A stretch of 28,989 bases of DNA from Thermoplasmata archaeon (lineage in GTDB: Archaea > Thermoplasmatota > Thermoplasmata > Halarchaeoplasmatales > Halarchaeoplasmataceae), in assembly GCA_019594195.1 (NCBI GenBank), contig JAFDTP010000012.1:1-28989 (forward strand), given 5' to 3'. Numbering within the stretch: the stretch's first letter is position 1; each line of letters starts with the position of its first letter. This document shows, piece by piece, positions 6,575-14,600 of the stretch. The position numbers and the translations under genes are program-made. The notes under the pieces are model-generated. The model saw nothing but the letters and a program-made list of their open reading frames with translations. It was not told where the DNA came from and searched no databases.

Positions 6575-8962
6575 ATGAAAAAAGTAATATCAGTAATCAT
6601 GACCTTGATTATCTTGACCTCTTTTTCCGGGGTCCTATCAGCAGGAGGTCTCACTTCTTCTATTGATCCTCAAAATAATGTAGTCTCTGAGGAAAAAACT
6701 ATAGAAAATATCTCGATAACTAGCGATCAAGAACTCAAGGATTTCGCAAATGAAACCGATATCCCAGGAGACGGGAGTGAAGAACAGCCATATGTATTAG
6801 AAAATTATACCATAAAGGGGGATAGAGAAGGTCATGCTTTGTATTTACACGATACAGATCTTCATTTCCAGATAAGAAGATGTAAGATCATCGATTCTGA
6901 CATAGGTATAGAGATCAATAGCGTATCTAATTTTACTTTTGAAAGTAACGTTATAAAAGATACTAGGAACGGACTTCGGATAAGAGACTCGCATGAGAAC
7001 TTGTTTGAGAACAACAATTTTACCGATACTGAAAAACTCGCTGTAGAGATCATAGGAACCAGTAGGAAAAATATTTTTTACGAGAACGAATTAGATGACT
7101 CGAGTTTCTCTCTAAGGAGAGCGGATCATCATGAGACCCAGAATATAGCTTCAAACAATACGGTTGATGATTTACCTATAATCCATATCAAAAACACTGA
7201 ATATGAAGCTATATCCGGAAGATTCGGGCAATTGATGATTTCAAATTCAGAAGAGATCGAGATAGATTCCGTGAACATCTCAGGAGGAAGTATAGGTGTT
7301 GAAATAATAGATTCTAGAAACATCTATATCGAGGATATCGATGCAAAAAATTTCACCATGCAAGCAGTATATGCTGATTTTTGTCCCGGGCTTAGAATAA
7401 AAGATTCTTACTTTGAGGGAAACGATGAAGCCGTATCTGTCATGGAATGTTCAAACACTGAGATAACTAAAAACGAGTTCAAAGAAAACAGATTGGGGAT
7501 CAAATCGACTTCCTCATCAAATATAACTTTAAGTCAAAATGTTCTGAACCAAAACCAAAGAGGTATATTATTTCAGGATTCAAAGGACAGCTATATTACA
7601 GATAACCAAATTTCAAACACTACCAGTCTAGTGGAAGAATTTTTCATCAGCGGCGGCCTATCTTTATGGAATTCTAATAACAATACGATCACCGAAAACA
7701 TCCTTCTAAGCAACTCGATAGGCATAAATTTTCAGAACTCGAGTCAAAATCTGGTATACAATAACCTCAATATAGATAACGATATACAGGCTCAAGATGA
7801 CGGTATGAACGATTGGTCGATGGGTGATCCTACGGATGGAGGGGAAGGAGGAAATTACTGGTCCGATCATGAGGCAGAAGATAGAGGTGATGGTATATCA
7901 GAAGAGCCTTTCCTCATAGAAAGAGGAGAGAACGAAGATAGATACCCGCTCACAGCTCCAGTGGGGCCTCCCGTAAACATCGATGTCAGCCCTATCGGAG
8001 CAGATCATGTAAATATAACATGGGATGAACCCTTCTACTCTATAGGTTCCCCAGTTCAAAATATAACTCTTTATCGTGCCTCAGAACAGGGTAATCTCTC
8101 ATCTTATGAAAAAATGAGATCCACTTCTAGGTATCACATAGATTATAACGTACAAGAAGGCGAACAGTATTCATATGCATTGAAAGCCTCAAATTTAAGA
8201 TATGAGAGCGTGATGAGCAAAGTACATACAGCCATACCCGATTCAAGCACTCCTGAGATAGATGAATATGATCCAAGAGGTGATGAAGTTCCGGTGGACA
8301 CCGAGGTCATGGTAAGATTTTCTGAGGAGATGGATGAAGAGTCTATAAATATATCTATAGATGGCGTAGGCGGCGAAATCAGAGGGGAAGGAACGACCTT
8401 CTATTTCACACCATATAGTAACCTTAGCTATGCCAAAAGATATCATGTAAACGTGACCGGAACTGATTTGGCAGGGAATCAGTTGGAAGATGAAAGCTTC
8501 GCTTGGAGTTTTAGGACTATCTCTAACGGATCCATAAAAGGAAGAGTGGTGGACGAAGACGGTGAACCACTAGAAGATGTAAGGATAACGGCTGATGGGA
8601 CCCATGTAACTTTCACCGATGAGGACGGTTTATTTGAACTAGAGGTGCCCCAGGGGAATATAACATTAGAGATATCAAAAGAAGACTATGAGACCAGGGA
8701 ACTAGACTTAACGATACGGGCCGGAGAAATAAAAGATATAGAAGGCGATATCCTGCTGGAAAAACCCGAGGGTATAATATCTCGGACCTTTTGGCCTATG
8801 GCCTTGGTAGGAGCTATAGTGCTCTTATTGGGTGTACTCGCAGCGCTTGTAACTCTCAAAAATTGGGAGGAACAACCTCCTCCAGATGAAGATATGTATG
8901 AGGAAGATTACGAGGAGGTCTCCGAAGAGGAATTTAAAAGCTGGTGGGAAGACGAATCATAA
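6575..8962 (+). CDS. Membrane-anchored NosD-like beta-helix surface protein with Ig-like and carboxypeptidase-regulatory domains
   Basis: 795 residues from the ATG at 6575, chosen because it begins a clean signal peptide (MKKVISVIMTLIILTSFSG); an upstream in-frame start at 6446 would bury it. Residues about 70-420 are right-handed beta-helix repeats rich in Asn and Ser (LYLHDTDLHF, FENNNF, NITLSQNVLNQNQRGI). They end in the NosD-family box GGNYWSDHEAEDRGDGI (about 425-441) and the closing DRYPLTAPVG. Then follow an FN3-like domain (about 465-550), a SbsA/Big_5 Ig-like domain (about 555-648), a carboxypeptidase-regulatory-like domain (GSIKGRVVDEDGEPLEDV, about 652-720), one membrane helix (about 738-763) and an acidic tail. 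The likely topology is extracellular with a C-terminal anchor. The role may be cell-surface glycan or protein binding; NosD homology does not imply denitrification. Confidence 0.85.
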   Translation: MKKVISVIMTLIILTSFSGVLSAGGLTSSIDPQNNVVSEEKTIENISITSDQELKDFANETDIPGDGSEEQPYVLENYTIKGDREGHALYLHDTDLHFQIRRCKIIDSDIGIEINSVSNFTFESNVIKDTRNGLRIRDSHENLFENNNFTDTEKLAVEIIGTSRKNIFYENELDDSSFSLRRADHHETQNIASNNTVDDLPIIHIKNTEYEAISGRFGQLMISNSEEIEIDSVNISGGSIGVEIIDSRNIYIEDIDAKNFTMQAVYADFCPGLRIKDSYFEGNDEAVSVMECSNTEITKNEFKENRLGIKSTSSSNITLSQNVLNQNQRGILFQDSKDSYITDNQISNTTSLVEEFFISGGLSLWNSNNNTITENILLSNSIGINFQNSSQNLVYNNLNIDNDIQAQDDGMNDWSMGDPTDGGEGGNYWSDHEAEDRGDGISEEPFLIERGENEDRYPLTAPVGPPVNIDVSPIGADHVNITWDEPFYSIGSPVQNITLYRASEQGNLSSYEKMRSTSRYHIDYNVQEGEQYSYALKASNLRYESVMSKVHTAIPDSSTPEIDEYDPRGDEVPVDTEVMVRFSEEMDEESINISIDGVGGEIRGEGTTFYFTPYSNLSYAKRYHVNVTGTDLAGNQLEDESFAWSFRTISNGSIKGRVVDEDGEPLEDVRITADGTHVTFTDEDGLFELEVPQGNITLEISKEDYETRELDLTIRAGEIKDIEGDILLEKPEGIISRTFWPMALVGAIVLLLGVLAALVTLKNWEEQPPPDEDMYEEDYEEVSEEEFKSWWEDES

Positions 8963-9745
8963 GTTAGAGCTGCTCCCGCCTCCATCTATAGGTATCGCGC
9001 TACCGTTTATGAAACTCGATCTTGGAGACGATAGAAAGGCCACTATATCACCCAGTTCTATCGGATCGCCTATCCTATCAAGCGGTATGTCCTTTTTCCA
9101 AGATTGAAGTCCCTCATCGAAATTTTCTATCTCTCCCTTCTCTATCTCTTCTTCGATAAGCTCTTTTATACGGTCTGTCTGATGAGGACCTGGTAATACT
9201 GAATTTATCCTGATATTCGGCCCCAATTCCTCGGAGAGTGTTTTCATGAGCCCGATCACACTCATCCTAACGGAATTAGATAAAACGAGACCAGGGACAG
9301 CCTCTTTAACACTCATCGAAGTTATATTTACTATAGTTCCTCGACCGTTATTGAGATATTGTACGGATTCCCTGACAGTCCTCACTACACTCATAACTAG
9401 AAGATCAAAACTTCTATACCAGTCTTCATCTTCAGTCTCTAGGAAGGGTTTACTCGGTGGACCTCCTGCACAAGTCACGAGATGATCCAAGCCCCCCTGT
9501 TCCCTCACGGTCTCTTCCACTATCTCTTTGATTTTATCTTTTTCAGTGATATCACCTACAACACCTCTGACTTTGCCTCTAGTCGATCTGTTCAATTCGT
9601 TCACTGCTTTTTCTAATCTTCTAGAGTCCCTACCATTTATAGTTACCTTAGTTCCCTCTCTAGCTAAAGCCTCAGCAGAAGCTTTTCCGAGCCCACTGCT
9701 AGAAGCTAAGACCAATGCCGAATTATCTTCTAAATCTAGATCCAT
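8957..9745 (-). CDS. SDR-family oxidoreductase-like protein with altered catalytic motif
   Basis: 262 residues with a Rossmann fold. The cofactor loop reads ASSSGLGKA (14-22) instead of TGxxxGxG. The structural motif is CAGG (92-95). The catalytic Ser143 in NITS is present, but the Tyr-x3-Lys positions are Ser156 and Arg160 (LVLSNSVRM). The end (IRINSVLPG; FINGSAIPIDGGG) is typical of ketoacyl-ACP-reductase-like SDRs. This combination matches the known BKR-like SDR subgroup that deviates from the standard nucleotide and catalytic motifs, so it is probably a subfamily trait and not decay. The substrate is unknown. A GGAGGAG site lies just before the ATG at 9745. Its 3' end overlaps the beta-helix gene's 3' end by six bases, tail to tail. 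Confidence 0.83.
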   Translation of the reverse strand: MDLDLEDNSALVLASSSGLGKASAEALAREGTKVTINGRDSRRLEKAVNELNRSTRGKVRGVVGDITEKDKIKEIVEETVREQGGLDHLVTCAGGPPSKPFLETEDEDWYRSFDLLVMSVVRTVRESVQYLNNGRGTIVNITSMSVKEAVPGLVLSNSVRMSVIGLMKTLSEELGPNIRINSVLPGPHQTDRIKELIEEEIEKGEIENFDEGLQSWKKDIPLDRIGDPIELGDIVAFLSSPRSSFINGSAIPIDGGGSSSNL

Positions 9746-9780
9746 CTTATCTCCTCCGTTAGATTTTACTGTTAAAAACC

Positions 9781-9815
9781 TTTATATAATCTACTGTCAC
9801 TTTAAAATATGGAGG
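9781..9815 (+). promoter_or_regulatory. Promoter and ribosome binding site of the GYD gene
   Basis: TTTATATAAT at 9781-9790 lies 33-42 bases upstream of the ATG at 9823, and GGAGG at 9811-9815 lies seven bases before it. This is one of the clearest leadered promoters in the window. Confidence 0.6.
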
Positions 9816-9822
9816 TATAGAT

Positions 9823-10107
9823 ATGCCAAAATATGTGATCTTGTCAAATCTAACTGATGAGGGAAGGAAAACCATATTAGACCATCCAGAGAGGATAAGT
9901 GAAGTTAACGAAGAGATGGAAAAGAAAGGCGCCGAGATCATAGAACAGTATTTCTTACTCGGAGAATATGACTTTATCACCATCGTAGATGCGCCCTCGA
10001 AAAGCGAAATATCGAAGATAGTCATGGAGATAGCATCTAGAGGTTCGATAGACACTATGACACTACCCGCGATGGATGTAGACGATCTTATAAACGATCT
10101 TAAATAA
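9823..10107 (+). CDS. GYD-domain protein
   Basis: 94 residues with the arrangement of the GYD family (PF08734): an opening strand (YVILSNLTDEG), a helix (ISEVNEEMEKKGAEI), the hallmark GEYDFITIVDAP (47-58), a helix (KSEISKIVMEIASRGSID) and TMTLPAMDVDD. The family has a dimeric ferredoxin-like fold and is widespread in archaea and bacteria with no settled function. It is divergent from the SDR gene and followed 22 bases later by a nuclease-like gene. Confidence 0.82.
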   Translation: MPKYVILSNLTDEGRKTILDHPERISEVNEEMEKKGAEIIEQYFLLGEYDFITIVDAPSKSEISKIVMEIASRGSIDTMTLPAMDVDDLINDLK

Positions 10108-10129
10108 ATACTTTTTATTTCCTTTTTTT

Positions 10130-11062
10130 ATGAGATTTGTCGATGATCTATATTCATACGAAAAACGCAAGTGGAAGCTGTTGAAAACTTACAGCTCTTT
10201 TTCTCTCGAGGAAGTACTCGATGGATGCATCTGTGAAAATCTATATGGGGATTTCTACCTATTGGAGAACGACATAACTATAGGAGAAAGGGTTATTTGC
10301 ACGGATTTTACTCCGTTGATCTCCCAGATACGACTGGTCAAGGGTATAGGAAAAAAAAGATATCATGAACTGAAACAAAAAGGTGTAAAAGATTTGAATG
10401 ATCTAACAGACAAGAAGATATACGTCGAAGACTCTAAAAAATTATTGAGATGGATAGATAACGGTGAATACCTTAAAATCTTTAATCGGATAGAAAAAAA
10501 ACTGCCTAAATCACATCCTATCTATCTTTCTTTGATATGTGCGATAGGTTTAGAAGAGATGATGATATTCGACATAGAAAGTTTAGGTTTCAGTGGTTCT
10601 CCTATATTTTTGATAGGGACAGCGACCTTCACTGAAAAGGGATTGAGAATCAAACAATATCTAGCAAGAGATGAAAGCGAAGAAAAGAGTATCCTAGAAG
10701 AGTTTAAAAGAGACATGGAAGACAAGATGGGTCTGATAAGTTTTAATGGACGCAGATTTGACGAAAACCTCATAAAGAACAGAGCTAAAGAACATGAACT
10801 GAACATAACATTCTCTAAAATACATGTAGATCTGTTAAATATCGCTAAAGGATATTGGGGTGAGAGATGCGATAACTTTGAGCTCTCCACCCTAGAAAAC
10901 GAGATCTTAGAAACTGAAAGAAAGAACGACATCCCCAGTGCACTCGTCCCACATTTCTACCGATCATATATCGACAAAGAAAACCCTGGGACTTTACTGC
11001 CCATCATAGAACATAACAAGAGAGATATGATTTCTATCGCTAGGTTATTCGAATACTTCTGA
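10130..11062 (+). CDS. Predicted YprB-like exonuclease with RNase H fold
   Basis: 310 residues. Residues about 60-115 include a helix-hairpin-helix-like stretch, LVKGIGKKRYHELKQKGVKD, plausible for non-specific nucleic-acid binding. From about 143 comes the RNase_H_2/YprB domain with the expected acidic and polar residues: IFDIESLG (Asp148, Glu150), SFNGRRFDENLI (Asp211), HVDLLNIA (His232, Asp234), STLEN and EHNKRDMISIARL (Asp299). COG3359 proteins are predicted 3'-5' exonucleases; the substrate (DNA or RNA) is not established. No signal or membrane segment is present. The start codon follows a T-rich tract; ATAAATAC at about 10104-10111 could be its own TATA box. Confidence 0.8.
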   Translation: MRFVDDLYSYEKRKWKLLKTYSSFSLEEVLDGCICENLYGDFYLLENDITIGERVICTDFTPLISQIRLVKGIGKKRYHELKQKGVKDLNDLTDKKIYVEDSKKLLRWIDNGEYLKIFNRIEKKLPKSHPIYLSLICAIGLEEMMIFDIESLGFSGSPIFLIGTATFTEKGLRIKQYLARDESEEKSILEEFKRDMEDKMGLISFNGRRFDENLIKNRAKEHELNITFSKIHVDLLNIAKGYWGERCDNFELSTLENEILETERKNDIPSALVPHFYRSYIDKENPGTLLPIIEHNKRDMISIARLFEYF

Positions 11063-11071
11063 GAAGAAAAA

Positions 11072-11080
11072 TTTATAAAA
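11072..11080 (+). promoter_or_regulatory. TATA box of the DUF1917-like gene
   Basis: TTTATAAAA lies 22-30 bases upstream of the ATG at 11102, so transcription should begin at or next to the start codon. This is a good candidate for a leaderless mRNA, and no ribosome binding site is seen. Confidence 0.55.
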
Positions 11081-11101
11081 CCCAGAGATGATGTTATCAT
11101 C

Positions 11102-11647
11102 ATGTCAGTTGATGGAGAATCCCCCTCAAACAGCAAAGAAAGTTGTAAAGAATGGTTGCTTTGTGGTTTGGAGGATAGCAGTGATAGACTACCAACTTAC
11201 ATAGAAAAGAATAGAGTTTCTGACCCTGAAGATATGACTTTTGAGGAACTTGATGGTTATGATAATCCCAAAGTCGAAAATATAGATAGAAGGGCTATAG
11301 AAGACGGGTATCTGAGTGGTAAGTGGGAATTTGATGTCCCGCCCGAAGAAGTTGATCAAGTCTGGAGCGCTGTCAAAGAATTGATCGAAGAAAACAAGAT
11401 ATGGGGAGCACAGGTGACCACGAGATGGATAATGGAAAAACGAGATGAGGAAACCCATAAAATCAGGATCTATACTCCAAATTTTTTAGATGAAGACGAC
11501 GTTCTTAGAGTAGGAGAACTTTTGAAAAATGAGTGCGAAATAGAAAGGGAGATTTCATACAAACCGGACATCTACAATGTTTTACAGATATACTCCGAAG
11601 AAGGCGAGGATATGAAGTTACCAAAAGAGATAAGATACGAAATATGA
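11102..11647 (+). CDS. DUF1917/Bles03-like protein (putative phosphothreonine lyase fold)
   Basis: 181 residues. The segments SGKWEFDVPPEEVDQVWSAV (72-91), WGAQVTTR (101-108), THKIRIYTPNFLDEDDVLRV (118-137) and ISYKPDIYNV (151-160) resemble the archaeal DUF1917 family related to Bles03, annotated as putative phosphothreonine-lyase-like. In that family these parts make a basic pocket and C-terminal strands. Lys and Arg positions (Lys74, Arg108, Lys154) fit a phosphate-binding site, but activity has not been shown for archaeal members. The N-terminal 60 residues are acidic and variable. It is probably leaderless and monocistronic. The assignment is from memory of family motifs. Confidence 0.55.
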   Translation: MSVDGESPSNSKESCKEWLLCGLEDSSDRLPTYIEKNRVSDPEDMTFEELDGYDNPKVENIDRRAIEDGYLSGKWEFDVPPEEVDQVWSAVKELIEENKIWGAQVTTRWIMEKRDEETHKIRIYTPNFLDEDDVLRVGELLKNECEIEREISYKPDIYNVLQIYSEEGEDMKLPKEIRYEI

Positions 11648-11685
11648 TAAAATAAAGGGTTTTAGAGGTTTCGACCCGATCTTTC

Positions 11686-14600
11686 TCATTCTGTACCGAC
11701 AGGTTTTGTCATCCTTATTTCGATGGAAATTCCGTTTCTCTCTATTGGCTCTAGATGACCGTGTCCCTTCTCATAGACAGGTTCAGATACGATCTCATAT
11801 TGACTAGTCGTTCCGTCGGCTATTTCGACCGTGAAATCATGAGTTTCACCGTAATCTTGGTTTTCGCAGGGATCTGTGTGATATCCATTATACTCCTGCA
11901 TCACTCTCATCCTTGTTTGACCCGGTTCAGCATCTTCTGGTACTGTCAAATAGGCACTGAGTGTTGTTAGGTCTGAACTACCACTGCCTAATCCATATAT
12001 CTCTTCATCCTCTAGATCATAATTCTGTCCCCAATCAATAACTACCGAAACATAGTTCTCATAGCCACCAGTGCTTATAGTAACTGAGAGTAGGTAGTCT
12101 TCACCAGGTATTATAGGATCAGAAACATGATCTGTATAATCTGCGTATCCTCCGGTGTCTCCTGAATCGACATCGATACCGTTGAACTGTACGTTCGTTA
12201 TGTATTCTCCAAATTGTGTACTTCCACCCTCGACTTCGCAGTAACTTCCTGGCTCATCATCGTCATCATCTTCTCCTATAGCCACAGTGTAATCCTCTGT
12301 TTCTCCATAGCTCTGATCTTCACATGGGTCAGTATGGAAGTCATCATACTCCTGCATCACTCTCATCCTTGTTTCGCCTTCTTCAGCATCTTCTGGTACT
12401 GTTATCGTTGTTGTCACGGTCAATGGGTCAGCGTCACCGCTTCCAATCTCTATCACTTCTTCATTGCTTAGATCATAGTCCTGAGACCAATCTATCACAA
12501 CAGTCAATCCATTGGTGTATCCACCAGTGCTGGCGGTTACCGATAACTCGTAACTTTCTCCTGCCTCTACAGGATCAGATACACTGTCGGTATGATCTGC
12601 GTAACCTCCATCATCGTTAGAACTCCTATCAATTCCGTTGAACTGTACGTTCGTGATATATTCTCCGTAACTTGTGTCTCCACCGTTCACTTCACAGTAT
12701 TCTCCAGATACATCCTCAACCATAATCGTATCTGTAGCTGTATCAGAGAGGTCGTTATCGTCTGTAACTGTCAATTCTACTGTATAAGTTCCTTCTTCTG
12801 AATAAGCATGGGTCGGATCCTGTTCAGTGCTTGTTGCACCATCTCCGAATTCCCATGACCATCCTTCTATTTCTCCGTCACCTGATACCGATTCATCAGT
12901 GAACTGAACTGTCTCTTCTGGTTCCGGCTCTACAGGATCAAAGCTGAAATCAGCGGTAGGCGGTTCAAAAGTTTGTTCTTCAACCGTTATCGTATCTGTA
13001 GCTGTATCAGAGAGGTCATTATCATCTGTAACTGTCAATTCTACTGTATAAGTTCCTTCTTCTGAATAAGCATGGGTCGGATCCTGTTCAGTGCTTGTTA
13101 CACCATCTCCGAATTCCCATGACCATCCTTCTATTTCTCCGTCACCTGATACCGATTCATCAGTGAACTGAACTGTCTCTTCTGTTTCCGGAGTTGACGG
13201 TTCATAGCTGAAGACTGCATCAGGTCCGTCCGGTGTCCCTGGGTCGTCCTCTATAGCAACAGTGTAATCTTCTGTCTCACCATAACTCTGATCCTCACAT
13301 GGTTCATAGTGATACTCATCGTATTCCTGCATCACTCTCATCCTTGTCTCTCCTTCTTCCGCATCTTCTGGTACTGTTATGTCGGTTGTCAATGTGAGTG
13401 GATCATCGTCACCATTTCCTATCTCTATCACTTCTTCATTGCTTAGATCATAGTCCTGAGACCAATCTATCACTACGGTAGCATGATTAGAATATCCACC
13501 GGTACTCAGAGTTACAGAAAGTTCATAACTCTCTCCAGGTTCGACAGGATCGGAAACACTGTCGGTATGATCGGCATAACCTCCATCATCTCCAGAGTCT
13601 CTGTCTATTCCGTTGAACTGTACGTTGGTTATGTACTCATCATAGCTCGTATCCCCACCATTTACTTCACAGTAGGCAGGTTCTTCGACTTGAACGTTTT
13701 TGACTTCTGTATCTTGATCTCCAGATGCATCAGTCACAGTCAATGTGACATCATAATCTCCAGCTTGAGAATAGGAATGAACAGGATTCTCTTCCGTGCT
13801 TGTAGCATCGTCACCGAAATCCCAGGACCAATCTGTTATATCATATTCACCGGGTGAAGATTGGTCGGTAAAATCTATAGTATATTCTTCAACAGGTTCT
13901 ATCTGCTCGTAAGTGAAATCTGCTTCGAGTTCATCGGGTACCGGTTCATCATCTAATCCACCTGTTACAGCAAGAGCATATGGCTGTGGACCTTCGGGTA
14001 CATTTTCAGCTATCACTTCTATCTCATACTCTCCTTGCTGCGGATCCAACCTTAGTACGTTCTCAAGAGGATTGAGATCATCGAATTCACCGCCGGTCGT
14101 GGACTGACCCGGATTAGCTCCTTCGAAAACGTTACCTTTGTACTCAGAACCGTCAGGAGCAGTTACTCTAAGATTCAAGTCATTCACGAGAGCTGTGCTA
14201 GCCGTTGTAGAGCCGGGATGATCAGTATAAGCCATGGTAGCTTCGAATGGTTCAGAGGTGTCTTCTACATTTACCGTGTAGGTATCGGCTTCACCGGTAT
14301 CCAATCCTGTTTCTTCATCGTAGACTTCTAGATTTCTATCGTCGCCTTCAAATTCAAGAGCATTTTCAAGGGTTATCCTACCGAATCCTTGGTCGTTGTT
14401 CGGGAATTCATCCGAGTTTTCATAAGCTCCGTCTCCAGTTATCTCCTCAGCACTGTTGACGATGACAGCTTTGAGCAGTGCCGCAGACGGTTCTGCTATA
14501 TCATCTCCCGGATAATGACCGTCCTCGAAATATTCTCTAACCAGTGCAGTCGATCCTGCCGCAACAGGACAGGCCATACTGGTACCCTGCATGTCTGTAT

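Noticed and set aside
6575..8962. Copper-insertion protein NosD of nitrous oxide reduction
   Set aside because: The beta-helix resembles NosD, but stalk domains and a membrane anchor follow, and no other nos gene is present.
9528..9857. Plus-strand 109-residue frame opposite the SDR gene
   Set aside because: It is antisense to the SDR coding sequence and runs through the SDR/GYD divergent promoter region; it shows no protein motif.
10522..10932. Minus-strand 136-residue frame opposite the nuclease
   Set aside because: It is the antisense of a gene whose catalytic residues are all recognisable; Ser- and Leu-rich composition is typical of such shadows.
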